Of a stretch of DNA of 64,000 nucleotides, positions 43,267-52,849 are shown one piece after another. Under the pieces are notes generated by a model. The model was not told the DNA's origin. It saw only the letters and a list, made by a program, of their open reading frames with translations, and did not search any database. Source of the DNA: Streptomyces iconiensis (GTDB lineage: Bacteria > Actinomycetota > Actinomycetes > Streptomycetales > Streptomycetaceae); the NCBI RefSeq assembly GCF_028657195.3, contig NZ_JANCPR020000041.1, positions 1 through 64,000 on the forward strand, in the 5' to 3' direction. The position numbers and the translations under genes were made by a program. Within the stretch, counting starts at the first letter, position 1, and each line of letters begins with the position of its first letter.

Positions 43267-44448
43267 TTACGGGAGCGCCAGCATGCGTTCCAGCGCGAGC
43301 TTGGCGTACTTCTCGGTTTCCGGGTCGACCTCGATCCGGTTGACGACCGTGCCGTCGACGAGGGATTCGAGGGCCCAGACGAGGTGGGGCAGGTCGATCC
43401 GGTTCATGGTGGAGCAGAAGCAGACCGTCTTGTCGAGGAAGGCGATCTCCTTGTTTCCCGCGCCCTCCGTCGCATAGCGCTTGGCGAGGCGCCGTACGAG
43501 GTTCAGCTCGGTGCCGATGGCCCACTTGGAGCCGGGCGGCGCCGCGTCGAGGGCCTTGATGATGTACTCCGTGGAGCCCACCTCGTCGGCGGCGGCGACG
43601 ACCTCGTTCTTGCACTCGGGATGCACGAGGACGCGGACGCCGGGTATCCGCTCGCGGACCTCGCGGACGGAGTCGAGCGAGAAGCGTCCGTGCACGGAGC
43701 AGTGGCCGCGCCACAGGATCACCTTGGCGTCACGGAGCTGCCGCGGCGTGAGGCCGCCGTTCGGCTTGTGCGGGTTGTAGAGGACGCAGTCCTCCAGGCT
43801 CAGGCCCATGTCGCGCACGGCGGTGTTGCGGCCGAGGTGCTGGTCGGGCAGGAAGAGGACCTTCTCTCCCTGTGCGAAAGCCCAGTCCAGCGCGCGCTTG
43901 GCGTTGGAAGAGGTGCAGATCGTGCCGCCGTGCCTGCCGGTGAACGCCTTGATGTCGGCGGAGGAGTTCATGTACGAGACGGGGACGGTCGTGCCCGCGA
44001 CGCCCGCCTCGGTGAGTACGTCCCAGCACTCGGCGACCTGTTCGGCGGTGGCCATGTCCGCCATGGAGCAGCCTGCCGCCAGGTCGGGGAGGACGACCTG
44101 CTGGGCGGGGCCCGTGAGGATGTCGGCCGACTCGGCCATGAAGTGCACACCGCAGAAGACGATGTACTCCGCCTCGGGGCGGGCGGCGGCCTCCCTGGCC
44201 AGCTTGAAGGAGTCACCCGTCACATCGGCGAACTCGATGACCTCGTCGCGCTGGTAGTGGTGCCCGAGGATGAAGACGCGGTCGCCCAGCTTCTCCTTGG
44301 CGGCGCGTGCGCGTGCCACGAGGTCGGGGTCGGAGGGGGAGGGGAGGTCGCCGGGGCACTCGACGCCCCGTTCGCTCTTCGGGTCCGCCTCCCGGCCGAG
44401 GAGGAGGAGCGCGAGTGGGGTCGGCTGTACGTCGAGCAAGGGACCCAC
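43267..44448 (-). CDS. nadA: quinolinate synthase
   Basis: The 393-residue [4Fe-4S] enzyme condenses iminoaspartate and dihydroxyacetone phosphate to quinolinate for NAD synthesis. The Cys ligands are in IVFCGVHFMAESADI, LVHPECKNEVV and DKTVCFCSTMNR. Other family segments are FILGHHYQRDEV, SYMNSSADIKAF and LFLPDQHLGRNT. The length matches other Streptomyces NadA proteins. The start is GTG 44448. nadB and nadC are not in the window. erpA, for Fe-S cluster insertion, is divergent from it. Confidence 0.97.
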   Translation of the reverse strand: MGPLLDVQPTPLALLLLGREADPKSERGVECPGDLPSPSDPDLVARARAAKEKLGDRVFILGHHYQRDEVIEFADVTGDSFKLAREAAARPEAEYIVFCGVHFMAESADILTGPAQQVVLPDLAAGCSMADMATAEQVAECWDVLTEAGVAGTTVPVSYMNSSADIKAFTGRHGGTICTSSNAKRALDWAFAQGEKVLFLPDQHLGRNTAVRDMGLSLEDCVLYNPHKPNGGLTPRQLRDAKVILWRGHCSVHGRFSLDSVREVRERIPGVRVLVHPECKNEVVAAADEVGSTEYIIKALDAAPPGSKWAIGTELNLVRRLAKRYATEGAGNKEIAFLDKTVCFCSTMNRIDLPHLVWALESLVDGTVVNRIEVDPETEKYAKLALERMLALP

Positions 44449-44685
44449 CCTTTCTGTAAGGCCGCAGGAGGCACTTCTCGTCTAACTGACGTTATCTATC
44501 ATAGCGGCTTCACGTCACTTTGACGATGGGGCTCATGTCGATGTGACGCATTCCCAGCCGCTCATGCGGTGTGCGAGCATGCAGGAGAAAGCGAAAATGG
44601 CCGTGCTACTCCTGGAATGAATCCGGGAAGCCGTTGGTTGGCACTGACGGCAAAGAGCAGTCCGTACAACCCGGGAGAGAAGCAG

Positions 44686-45039
44686 ATGTCCGTTTCGGAC
44701 GAGACCGCTGTAAGCGAGGGCATCATCCTGTCCGACGCCGCCGCCTCGAAGGTCAAAAGCCTGCTTGAGCAGGAGGGCCGTGACGATCTGGCGTTGCGCG
44801 TCGCCGTCCAGCCGGGTGGCTGCTCGGGCCTTCGTTATCAGCTCTTCTTCGACGAGCGCTCGCTCGACGGCGACGTCGTGAAGGACTTCGAGGGTGTGAA
44901 GGTCGTCACCGACCGGATGAGCGCCCCGTACCTTGGCGGCGCCTCCATCGACTTCGTCGACACCATCGAGAAGCAGGGCTTCACGATCGACAACCCGAAC
45001 GCCACCGGGTCCTGCGCCTGTGGCGACTCCTTCAACTGA
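44686..45039 (+). CDS. erpA: A-type Fe-S cluster insertion protein
   Basis: The 117-residue carrier has the A-type fold with three invariant cysteines: C46 in QPGGCSGLRY, and C110 and C112 in the tail GSCACGDSFN. It delivers Fe-S clusters to apo-enzymes, and the divergent nadA product is a 4Fe-4S enzyme. The ATG at 44686 has GGGAGAG ahead. The gap to nadA is about 240 bases and is relatively A/T-rich near 44490-44530, where both promoters probably lie. Confidence 0.95.
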   Translation: MSVSDETAVSEGIILSDAAASKVKSLLEQEGRDDLALRVAVQPGGCSGLRYQLFFDERSLDGDVVKDFEGVKVVTDRMSAPYLGGASIDFVDTIEKQGFTIDNPNATGSCACGDSFN

Positions 45040-45093
45040 TCGACAGCGCAGGTGCCGTGCGCCCATGTGAGCGTGTACGGCACCAAGGCGTGT

Positions 45094-45139
45094 GACAAGG
45101 GCGGCGGACTCCCCCCACCAGGGGCCCGCCGCCCTTGTC
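45094..45139. terminator. bidirectional hairpin after erpA
   Basis: GACAAGGGCGGCGG (45094-45107) pairs exactly with CCGCCGCCCTTGTC (45126-45139). The inner CCCC/GGGG can also pair. It lies between convergent genes. Confidence 0.85.
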
Positions 45140-45229
45140 GGCTGTCCCCCCGCCCCACCGGGGCCGGGGGACCGTCTGTCTCCCCTCGCTCCTCGGACCC
45201 TCGCCTTCAGGTCCTCGCTCCCCGGACCG

Positions 45230-46903
45230 TCAGGTGCGCGGCAGCTTGTCGCCGTCGCGTGCGTCCAGGACCTTGCGGTCACCGAGCGCCTTGTCGAGCT
45301 TCACCTCGACGGTCTGCCGCTTGGCGATCTTCACGCAGACCTTCTTGCTGTCCGAGTCCTTGGCCTTGACCCGTACCTTCACGGCCTGGCCCGACTCCTC
45401 GGCCGTGGCCCTGTACTTGTCGCACACGCCGCCCCAGAAGCTGATGGTGAGCGTGCGGCCCTTGTTCTTGTACGACTCGATCGCCTGCGAGGGCGCGTCA
45501 CCGCCGCTACCTGCGCCGATACCGCCACCGCCCGCATCGCTGTCCTTGCCGTCCTTCGGGGGCCCGGGCGCCGCCGAGCCGCTGCCGGGCTGCTCGGCGG
45601 GCGCCGACTGCGGCGGCTGAGCGGGCTCGGGGACACCGGTGCCGGGCGTGCCCTCGCCGCTCGATGTGCCCGAGGACTTCAGGAACTCCGGTTCGACGGC
45701 GGGGTGCGCCACCTTCGTCCCTCCGGCGCCGGACGGCTGCTCGACGTCGTAGATCCACGCGGGAACGAGTATCCGCTTGCCGTGCGACTGCTCCAGGGAC
45801 AGCCCGAACTCGGCGCCGCTCACCTTCGTGGGCTCCGCCTTGTTCGCCTTGCCACCGGATGCCTTGCCGCCCTCCTTCGCGCAGCCCGGCCGGACGTCGG
45901 GGCCGTCCTGGCCCTTGCCTGTCTGCGGCCTCTCGCCGGCGCCTGAGGGGGGAACGCAGGGCTCAACGGCCACGTGGCCGCCGTGCTTCTGGCTCTCCTT
46001 GTTCAGCGCGTCGAGCGTCGCGTCGGCGCTCTGGACGGGATACGCGGCACCCTTGACCGCCTTGCCCCAATTGCCCGCGCCCCGCGCGACCTTGCCGTCG
46101 GAGCCCACCATGAACGTGCTGTCCCAGCCGTACGTGGGCAGCCCGTCCACCTTGGGCGTGACGGTCACCATGCGGGCTCCCCCCATCGTCGAGCCGGCCT
46201 TGAGCCGTGCTTCCTCCAGGCCGAGCGCCTTCAGTGCGGGGCGTACGGCGTCCCTCGCCCTGTCCTTGGACACGGGCTCGCCCTTGGTCGCTTCGGCCGA
46301 GGCGTCCTTGGCGCACGCGCCGTGGGCCGGGGTGCCGGGCAGGTCCTTGTGCCGCGCCTCCGGCTTCTGCGGGTGGGTCTTGTCGCACTCGCCGGTCAGC
46401 GCGCCGCGGTCCATGTACATCCACGTACCGCTGCCGTCGCCCGTCTCGGCGGTCAGCACCGAACCTCCGGCGTCCGCTGGGGTGATCTCCCAGCGGCCCG
46501 GCTTCTTCTGCGGACTGCCCTTGAGACCGAGGGACTTGGCCAGCTCCGTCAAGTCGCCCTTGTGCACCGGGCGGTCGGCCTTGTGCACGGCGGCATGGTC
46601 GGGGCCCGAGGGCAGCTCACCCGTGGCGCGGTAGGACCTGGGGCCCATCGGCTCACCGGGTGCGATGTCCATACGCCCGCCCACGGACATGGCCGCCTGG
46701 TCCAGGGCCAGTTGGGGCGGCTTCTTGCCCCCGGCCCGCTGACCCGCCTCGTCCGTGCCGCCGGAGGAGGCGGACGAGGCCCAGTACGCACCGCCGCCAC
46801 CGGCCAGCAGCACCGCCGCCGCCACGCCGACGACCGTCAACTGCCGCCGCCGGGGCTCGCGTCCGGGCCGGTCCTCGGTATCGGGGGACTGGTCTGTACT
46901 CAC
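45230..46903 (-). CDS. membrane-anchored secreted protein, function unknown
   Basis: The 557-residue protein has a basic start (REPRRRQ), one membrane helix (LTVVGVAAAVLLAGGGGAYW, about 22-42) with no lipobox or clear cleavage site, and a long extracytoplasmic part. Six cysteines lie at spaced positions (GECDK, GACAKD, EPCVPP, PGCAKE, GVCDKY, KVCVKI). Pro/Gly/Ser-rich stretches (about 415-470) look disordered, and the last 90 residues are beta-rich. AAGGAG precedes GTG 46903. I do not recognise a family. It could be a cell-wall or sensor protein. Confidence 0.75.
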   Translation of the reverse strand: MSTDQSPDTEDRPGREPRRRQLTVVGVAAAVLLAGGGGAYWASSASSGGTDEAGQRAGGKKPPQLALDQAAMSVGGRMDIAPGEPMGPRSYRATGELPSGPDHAAVHKADRPVHKGDLTELAKSLGLKGSPQKKPGRWEITPADAGGSVLTAETGDGSGTWMYMDRGALTGECDKTHPQKPEARHKDLPGTPAHGACAKDASAEATKGEPVSKDRARDAVRPALKALGLEEARLKAGSTMGGARMVTVTPKVDGLPTYGWDSTFMVGSDGKVARGAGNWGKAVKGAAYPVQSADATLDALNKESQKHGGHVAVEPCVPPSGAGERPQTGKGQDGPDVRPGCAKEGGKASGGKANKAEPTKVSGAEFGLSLEQSHGKRILVPAWIYDVEQPSGAGGTKVAHPAVEPEFLKSSGTSSGEGTPGTGVPEPAQPPQSAPAEQPGSGSAAPGPPKDGKDSDAGGGGIGAGSGGDAPSQAIESYKNKGRTLTISFWGGVCDKYRATAEESGQAVKVRVKAKDSDSKKVCVKIAKRQTVEVKLDKALGDRKVLDARDGDKLPRT

Positions 46904-47015
46904 CGAAAACTCCTTTGGCTCCGCGCGTCCATGAGGTCGCATCCCTCATGCCGGGACGGAAGTTGGACGGAGCCGGAGAGCGGCCGGTTCCCCTCCGCGT
47001 CCAGCGGAGGCTGCC

Positions 47016-47219
47016 TCAGTCGCCGTACTCGGACATACCATCCAGGAGTCGCGCGGAGCGTGACGGCACACGTACACCGTGCAACGCCTGGGCCGCGATG
47101 GGCGCCTGGGCCTGCAGGGGCGGCCGATGTGGCACCCAGTGCGGGGTCATTTGCGCACAGTCACCGAGAAGTTGCTCCAGTGATTCATGCTCGGTCGGTT
47201 GCTGCACGGTCTTCCTCAT
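47016..47219 (-). CDS. small hypothetical protein
   Basis: A possible 67-residue protein starting MRKTVQQPTEHESLEQLLGDCAQMTPHWVPHRPPLQ. The codon bias fits coding DNA, but the ribosome site is poor and ATG 47237 is an alternative start. It lies between the secreted six-cysteine protein gene and the divergent sugar kinase gene. No function or family is recognised. Confidence 0.45.
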   Translation of the reverse strand: MRKTVQQPTEHESLEQLLGDCAQMTPHWVPHRPPLQAQAPIAAQALHGVRVPSRSARLLDGMSEYGD

Positions 47220-47383
47220 GGAATCGACGCTACGCATCCGTTGACGTGCCCGGAAGACCCTACTATTTGGTAGTTGTGTCCTGTTCGGGTCCGGAGGGCT
47301 AGCGGGTAGCGTTGTTTGCACTCTCCACTTCCGTGCTTGCGCGGGGGTGGTATGCCCACCGTCTCTCAGGAGCAGATTTCGTC

Positions 47384-48361
47384 GTGCGTATCGCAGTCAG
47401 CGGTTCCATCGCAAACGACCACCTGATGACCTTTCCGGGGCGTTTCTCCGACCAACTGGTCGCCGACCAGTTGCACACGGTCTCGCTCTCCTTTCTCGTC
47501 GACAAGCTCGACATCCGACGCGGCGGCGTCGGTGCGAACATCGCGTTCGGTATGGGCCAGCTCGGCGCCGGCCCGGTCCTCGTCGGCGCGGCGGGAGAGG
47601 ACTTCGAGGAGTACCGCGTCTGGCTCGAACGCCATGGCGTGGACACCACGTCGGTCCGTATCTCCGACGTCCTGCACACCGCGCGGTTCGTCTGTACGAC
47701 CGACGCGGACCACAACCAGATCGGGTCCTTCTACACCGGCGCGATGAGCGAGGCCCGGCAGATCGAGATCCAGCACGTCGTCGACCGGGTCGGCCCGCTC
47801 GACCTGCTGTGCATCAGCGCGGACGACCCCGAGGGCATGCTGCGCCACACCGAGGAGTGCAGGACCCGCGGCATCCCGTTCGCCGCCGACTACTCCCAGC
47901 AGATCGCGCGCATGGACGGCGAGAGCATCCGTGTGCTGACCGAGGGTGCGACGTACCTCTTCTCGAACGAGTACGAGAAGGAGCTGATCGAGAGCAAGAC
48001 AGGCTGGAGCGACGAAGAGGTGCTGCAGAAGGTCGGCACCCGCGTCACCACGCTCGGCAAGAGGGGTGCGCGCATCGACCGCGCGGGCCAGGAGTCCATC
48101 CACGTGGCGTGCGCCGAGGAGCGCACGAAGGCCGACCCGACCGGTGTCGGCGACGCGTTCCGCGCCGGCTTCCTCTCCGGCCTCACCTGGGGCGTCAGCC
48201 TCGAACGTGCCGCGCAGGTCGGCTGCATGCTGGCGACCCTCGTCATCGAGACGGTCGGCACCCAGGAGTACGAACTGCAGCGCGTCCACTTCATGGAGCG
48301 CTTCACCAAGGCGTACGGCCACGACGCCGCGACCGAGGTCCAGGCACACCTGCCCTCCTGA
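47384..48361 (+). CDS. PfkB-family carbohydrate/adenosine kinase
   Basis: The 325-residue ribokinase-fold enzyme has the glycine-rich N-terminal pattern RRGGVGANIAFGMGQLGAGPVLVGAAGEDF and the C-terminal PfkB signature DPTGVGDAFRAGFLSG with the catalytic Asp. The opening IAVSGSIANDHLMTFPGRF resembles actinobacterial adenosine kinase (AdoK-type) proteins, so a nucleoside or sugar is the likely phosphate acceptor. AGGAG lies ten bases before GTG 47384. The first 24 residues of the longer open frame are not part of the family. Confidence 0.92.
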   Translation: MRIAVSGSIANDHLMTFPGRFSDQLVADQLHTVSLSFLVDKLDIRRGGVGANIAFGMGQLGAGPVLVGAAGEDFEEYRVWLERHGVDTTSVRISDVLHTARFVCTTDADHNQIGSFYTGAMSEARQIEIQHVVDRVGPLDLLCISADDPEGMLRHTEECRTRGIPFAADYSQQIARMDGESIRVLTEGATYLFSNEYEKELIESKTGWSDEEVLQKVGTRVTTLGKRGARIDRAGQESIHVACAEERTKADPTGVGDAFRAGFLSGLTWGVSLERAAQVGCMLATLVIETVGTQEYELQRVHFMERFTKAYGHDAATEVQAHLPS

Positions 48362-48365
48362 CCCA

Positions 48366-48381
48366 GGGATTCCGGAATCCC
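48366..48381. terminator. palindrome between convergent genes
   Basis: GGGATTCCGGAATCCC is perfectly self-complementary. It sits in the 37-base space between the kinase stop and the desulfurase stop and can form a 6-bp stem with loop CCGG. Confidence 0.5.
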
Positions 48382-48398
48382 GGCAGTCCCCGGGCGCC

Positions 48399-49844
48399 TC
48401 AGCCGGAGGCGGCCACGCGCCGCACCCGGAAGGCATCACCGGAGGCGTCCACGAACGCGTGCCCCGTCATCTCGCACCACGCGGGAATGTCGAGCCGGGC
48501 GGCCACGTCGTCGGCCAGAACGGTGACGACGCCCCCGACAGGCACCCGCTCGATGACCTTCGCCAACTCGATCACCGGAACGGGGCACTTCTTCCCGAGC
48601 GCGTCGACCGTGAGCGCGGAGGCGGCGGGCTCCGCGGGCTCCGGGGCGGCGGGGGACCCCGTTGGCTCAGCGGGGGCCGAAGAAGCCCCCGCGGCCGGGG
48701 CGGAGGAGCCCAGGGAAGCCGCGCCCACATGCGCCCTTACGCCGTCCACGACTCCGGGCAGGGCCGAAAGAAACCGGTTCACTTCGGCCTCGTCCACCCC
48801 GGGAGGCAACGACACCCGCACGTTGCCCTCCGACAGCACCCCCATCGCCCGCAGCACATGGCTGGGCGTCAGCGTGCTCGACGTGCACGAGGACCCGGAC
48901 GAGACCGAGAAGCCCGCGGCGTCCAGCGCCTGGAGCACGGCCTCACCGTCGACGTAGAGGCAGGAGAACGTGACGAGGTGCGGCAGCCGCCGTACAGGGT
49001 CGCCCACGACCTCCGTATCGGGCACCAGTTCGGGCACCCGTTCCCTGATCCGGTCCACCAGCGCACGCAGCCGTGCCGCCTCGGCGCCGGCCTCGGCGCG
49101 TACGGCCCGCAGCGAGGCGGCTGCCGCGACGATCGCGGGGACGTTCTCGAAGCCGGGAGCCCGTCCCGACTCCCGTTCGTCAGCGGGTTCGGGTGCGGCG
49201 AAGCGCACGCCCTTGCGCACGGCCAGCAGCCCCACCCCGCTGGGCCCGCCCCACTTGTGCGCGCTCGCCGTCAGCAGCGACCAGCCCTCGGGCGGCGCCT
49301 CCCACGGCAGGCTCTGAGCCGCGTCGACCAACAGCGGGACACCGGCCTCCGCGCAGACCGCAGCCGTCTCCGTGACGGGCTGCACGGTCCCGACCTCGTG
49401 GTTCGCCGACTGGAGGCAGGCCAGGGCGCTGCCGGGGTCCAGCGCCTCGCCGTACTCCCGCGCGTTCACCCGCCCCGTGCGGTCGACGCCCACCTCACAC
49501 ACCGAGCCCCCGGCCCGCTCATGGGCGGCAGCCGCGTGCAGGACGGCCGAGTGTTCGACGGCGGAGAGCACGAGCTGCCGTCCGACCCTGCGCCGGCCCG
49601 CGAGCGCGCCCGCGATCCCGGTGTGCAGCGCACGGGTGCCGGACGAGGTGAACCACAACTCGTCCGGCCGGCACCCCACGGCCTCGGCTGCCGTCTCACG
49701 CGCGGCGTCCAGCAGCATCCGCGCCCGCCGCCCCTCCCGGTGCGGCCTGGCAGGGTCGGCCCACCCCTCGTCGAGCGCGGCGAGCAGCGCCTGCTGGGCG
49801 ACGGGATGGAGCGGCAGCGACGAAGCGGCATCGAAATAGGACAC
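48399..49844 (-). CDS. cysteine desulfurase fused to TusA-like sulfur carrier
   Basis: The 481-residue fusion has residues 1-370 as a class V PLP desulfurase: LWFTSSGTRALH, LVDAAQSLPW, PLP lysine in SAHKWGGPSGVG, and the sulfur-accepting Cys loop SSGSSCTSSTLTPSHVLRAMG. An Ala/Pro linker (about 375-405) leads to a TusA/SirA domain with the CPVP motif (ALGKKCPVPVIELAKVI), whose Cys carries persulfide. The fusion should pass sulfur within one chain. The likely targets are tRNA thiolation, molybdopterin or Fe-S work. The start is GTG 49844. Confidence 0.93.
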   Translation of the reverse strand: MSYFDAASSLPLHPVAQQALLAALDEGWADPARPHREGRRARMLLDAARETAAEAVGCRPDELWFTSSGTRALHTGIAGALAGRRRVGRQLVLSAVEHSAVLHAAAAHERAGGSVCEVGVDRTGRVNAREYGEALDPGSALACLQSANHEVGTVQPVTETAAVCAEAGVPLLVDAAQSLPWEAPPEGWSLLTASAHKWGGPSGVGLLAVRKGVRFAAPEPADERESGRAPGFENVPAIVAAAASLRAVRAEAGAEAARLRALVDRIRERVPELVPDTEVVGDPVRRLPHLVTFSCLYVDGEAVLQALDAAGFSVSSGSSCTSSTLTPSHVLRAMGVLSEGNVRVSLPPGVDEAEVNRFLSALPGVVDGVRAHVGAASLGSSAPAAGASSAPAEPTGSPAAPEPAEPAASALTVDALGKKCPVPVIELAKVIERVPVGGVVTVLADDVAARLDIPAWCEMTGHAFVDASGDAFRVRRVAASG

Positions 49845-50013
49845 CCCAGCACGCTATCCCCCCGCCGGCGCAGGCCGTCGCGCGTACGGGAACCAGAGCG
49901 GAGGGGCATCATCCGGATCGTCAGAACCCCAGCCCCCGGGAGGTATTCCACCCCATTGGGGTGGGACGCGGCGCGTTACGCCCCCTCCCCGCGCGACCCC
50001 AAATGGCGTCGGC

Positions 50014-50019
50014 TAGGGT
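50014..50019 (+). promoter_or_regulatory. possible -10 of ctaC promoter
   Basis: TAGGGT resembles the Streptomyces housekeeping -10 and lies 107 bases before the ctaC start, in an otherwise gene-free region. No good -35 is visible 17-18 bases upstream. Confidence 0.3.
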
Positions 50020-50126
50020 TTGGTCCGCATAAACATCCAAACCCCTGCCCGCGCCTGGGCCGGCGCCCGACCACGTAAGAGGGCCGCGCCCGACCAACGC
50101 GGGCGAGACTCTCGGGAAGGCGCTAC

Positions 50127-51125
50127 GTGAGTCCCAACGGCTCCGACCTCCCCCTCAGCCGCAGGGCGGCCGAGGGCGGCACCCCCACGTCGCGGCGCCC
50201 GATGCGGCGGAAGCTGCAACAGGCGCTGGCCGCGGGCCTGGTCCTGGCGACCGCGACCGGTTGCACTTCAAAGGACTTCCCCCGCCTCGGAATGCCCACC
50301 CCGGTAACGGACGAGGCGCCGCGGATCCTCTCCCTGTGGCAGGGCTCGTGGGCGGCTGCGCTCGCCGTGGGCGTGCTGGTCTGGGGCCTGATCCTGTGGA
50401 GCGTGTTCTTCCATCGGCGGGCGAGGACCAAGGTCGAGGTACCTCCGCAGACGCGGTACAACATGCCCATCGAGGCGCTGTACACGGTTGTCCCCATCAT
50501 CATCATCGCGGTGCTCTTCTACTTCACCGCACGGGACGAGACCAAGCTTCTGGAGACTTCCAAGAAGCCTGACCACGTGGTCAACGTCGTTGGCTACCAG
50601 TGGAGCTGGGGCTTCAACTACGTCGAGAACGTCGATGGGGACACCTCCACCGACAGGACGGGCAGCAAGGATCTCCAGGCCATTCCGGACCGGATGGCCA
50701 AGGGCTTCCCCAAGGGCGCCGAGGGCGTCCACGAGGTCGGTACTCCTGGAGAGCGGAACCCGCAGAACAACAACCCGGGCCCGACACTGTGGTTGCCCAA
50801 GGGCGAGAAGGTCCAGTTCATCCTGACCTCTCGTGACGTCATCCACTCCTTCTGGGTCGTCCCGTTCCTGATGAAGCAGGACGTCATCCCGGGCCACGTC
50901 AACCGCTTCGAGGTGACCCCCAACAAGGAGGGCACCTTCAAGGGCAAGTGCGCCGAACTCTGCGGCGCCGACCACTCCCGGATGCTCTTCAACGTGAAGG
51001 TCGTCTCCCCGGAGCGTTACCAGAAGCACCTGGAGGATCTGGCAAAGAAGGGCCAGACCGGATACATCCCGGCGGGTACCGCCAGCACGGGCGGCGCCAA
51101 GAATGCGGAGACGAATAACCCGTGA
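50127..51125 (+). CDS. ctaC: cytochrome c oxidase subunit II
   Basis: The 332-residue subunit carries the CuA centre that accepts electrons from the cytochrome bcc complex. It has a signal/lipobox-like LATATGC (C46), two membrane helices (ALAVGVLVWGLILWSVFF and ALYTVVPIIIIAVLFYF), and the CuA ligands CAELCGADHSRM near residue 275 with an upstream His (DVIHSFWVVPF). A charged insert (VDGDTSTDRTGSKDLQAIPDRM) is typical of actinobacterial proteins. It starts at GTG 50127 and overlaps ctaD by four bases. Confidence 0.96.
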   Translation: MSPNGSDLPLSRRAAEGGTPTSRRPMRRKLQQALAAGLVLATATGCTSKDFPRLGMPTPVTDEAPRILSLWQGSWAAALAVGVLVWGLILWSVFFHRRARTKVEVPPQTRYNMPIEALYTVVPIIIIAVLFYFTARDETKLLETSKKPDHVVNVVGYQWSWGFNYVENVDGDTSTDRTGSKDLQAIPDRMAKGFPKGAEGVHEVGTPGERNPQNNNPGPTLWLPKGEKVQFILTSRDVIHSFWVVPFLMKQDVIPGHVNRFEVTPNKEGTFKGKCAELCGADHSRMLFNVKVVSPERYQKHLEDLAKKGQTGYIPAGTASTGGAKNAETNNP

Positions 51126-52849
51126 GCATCCTCAACGAACCCCAGGGTGCCGCCGCCGCGACGGCCGAGGCAGCACCACCCCCGCGCCCCAAGCGGCCCG
51201 GCAACATCGTGGTCTCGTGGCTGACGACCACGGACCACAAGGTCATCGGCACCCTCTATCTGGTCACGTCGTTCCTGTTCTTCTGCCTCGGCGGCATCAT
51301 GGCGCTCTTCATGCGCGCCGAGCTGGCCCGCCCGGGCATGCAGATCATGTCGAACGAGCAGTTCAACCAGGCGTTCACCATGCATGGCACGATCATGCTG
51401 CTGATGTTCGCCACTCCGCTGTTCAACGGCTTCGCGAACTGGATCATGCCGCTCCAGATCGGGTCCCCCGATGTGGCCTTCCCGCGGCTGAACATGTTCG
51501 CGTACTGGCTCTACCTCTTCGGCTCCCTCATCGCGGTCGGTGGCTTCCTCACCCCGCAGGGCGCGGCCGACTTCGGGTGGTTCGCCTACTCGCCGCTCTC
51601 GGACGCGATCCGCTCGCCGGGCGTCGGCGCCGACCTGTGGATCATGGGCCTGGCCCTCTCCGGCTTCGGCACGATTCTCGGCTCGGTCAACTTCATCACG
51701 ACGATCATCTGCATGCGCGCTCCAGGCATGACGATGTTCCGCATGCCGATCTTCACCTGGAACGTGCTGCTCACCGGTGTCCTGGTGCTGCTGGCCTTCC
51801 CGGTGCTCGCCGCCGCGCTCTTCGCGCTGGAGGCGGATCGAAAATTCGGGGCACACGTCTTCGATGCCGGAAACGGAGGAGCGTTGCTGTGGCAGCACCT
51901 CTTCTGGTTCTTCGGCCATCCAGAGGTGTACATCATCGCGTTGCCGTTCTTCGGAATCGTCTCGGAGATCATCCCCGTCTTCAGCCGTAAGCCGATCTTC
52001 GGTTACATCGGTCTGGTCAGCGCGACCATCGCGATCGCCGGTCTGTCGGTGACGGTCTGGGCGCACCACATGTACGTCACAGGTGGCGTGCTATTGCCCT
52101 TCTTCTCCTTCATGACATTCCTGATCGCGGTTCCAACGGGAGTGAAGTTCTTCAACTGGATCGGCACGATGTGGAAGGGCTCCTTGTCCTTCGAAACGCC
52201 GATGCTATGGACCGTCGGATTCCTGATCACCTTCCTCTTCGGTGGTCTGACCGGCGTCATCCTGGCCTCGCCACCGATGGACTTCCACGTCTCCGACTCG
52301 TACTTCGTCGTGGCGCACTTCCACTACGTCGTCTTCGGCACCGTGGTCTTCGCGATGTTCGCCGGATTCCACTTCTGGTGGCCCAAGTTCACCGGCAAGA
52401 TGCTCGACGAACGGCTCGGGAAGATCACCTTCTGGACCCTCTTCGTCGGCTTCCACGGCACCTTCCTGGTCCAGCACTGGCTGGGCGCCGAGGGCATGCC
52501 GCGCCGGTACGCGGACTACCTGGCCGCCGACGGCTTCACGGCGCTGAACACCATCTCGACGATCAGCTCGTTCCTGCTGGGCCTGTCGATGCTGCCGTTC
52601 TTCTACAACGTGTGGAAGACGCACAAGTACGGCAAGAAGGTCGAGGTGGACGACCCGTGGGGCTACGGCCGTTCGCTCGAATGGGCGACGAGCTGCCCGC
52701 CCCCGCGGCACAACTTCCTCACGCTGCCGCGCATCCGCTCCGAATCGCCCGCGTTCGACCTGCACCACCCCGAGATCGCCACGCTCGACCAGCTTGAGCA
52801 CGGCTCGGACGACAAGGCGCTCGCCGGCAGCAAGGAGGCCGGGAAGTGA
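51122..52849 (+). CDS. ctaD: cytochrome c oxidase subunit I
   Basis: The 575-residue core subunit has about 12 membrane helices. It contains the heme a/a3 and CuB site: HGTIMLLMFATPLFNGFANW, WQHLFWFFGHPEVYIIALPFFG (CuB His and cross-linked Tyr), VWAHHMY and VVAHFHYVVFG. It reduces O2 and pumps protons. GTGA overlaps join it to ctaC upstream and ctaF downstream, so ctaCDF is one coupled operon. The first 25 residues are a Pro/Ala-rich cytosolic tail. Confidence 0.97.
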   Translation: MSILNEPQGAAAATAEAAPPPRPKRPGNIVVSWLTTTDHKVIGTLYLVTSFLFFCLGGIMALFMRAELARPGMQIMSNEQFNQAFTMHGTIMLLMFATPLFNGFANWIMPLQIGSPDVAFPRLNMFAYWLYLFGSLIAVGGFLTPQGAADFGWFAYSPLSDAIRSPGVGADLWIMGLALSGFGTILGSVNFITTIICMRAPGMTMFRMPIFTWNVLLTGVLVLLAFPVLAAALFALEADRKFGAHVFDAGNGGALLWQHLFWFFGHPEVYIIALPFFGIVSEIIPVFSRKPIFGYIGLVSATIAIAGLSVTVWAHHMYVTGGVLLPFFSFMTFLIAVPTGVKFFNWIGTMWKGSLSFETPMLWTVGFLITFLFGGLTGVILASPPMDFHVSDSYFVVAHFHYVVFGTVVFAMFAGFHFWWPKFTGKMLDERLGKITFWTLFVGFHGTFLVQHWLGAEGMPRRYADYLAADGFTALNTISTISSFLLGLSMLPFFYNVWKTHKYGKKVEVDDPWGYGRSLEWATSCPPPRHNFLTLPRIRSESPAFDLHHPEIATLDQLEHGSDDKALAGSKEAGK

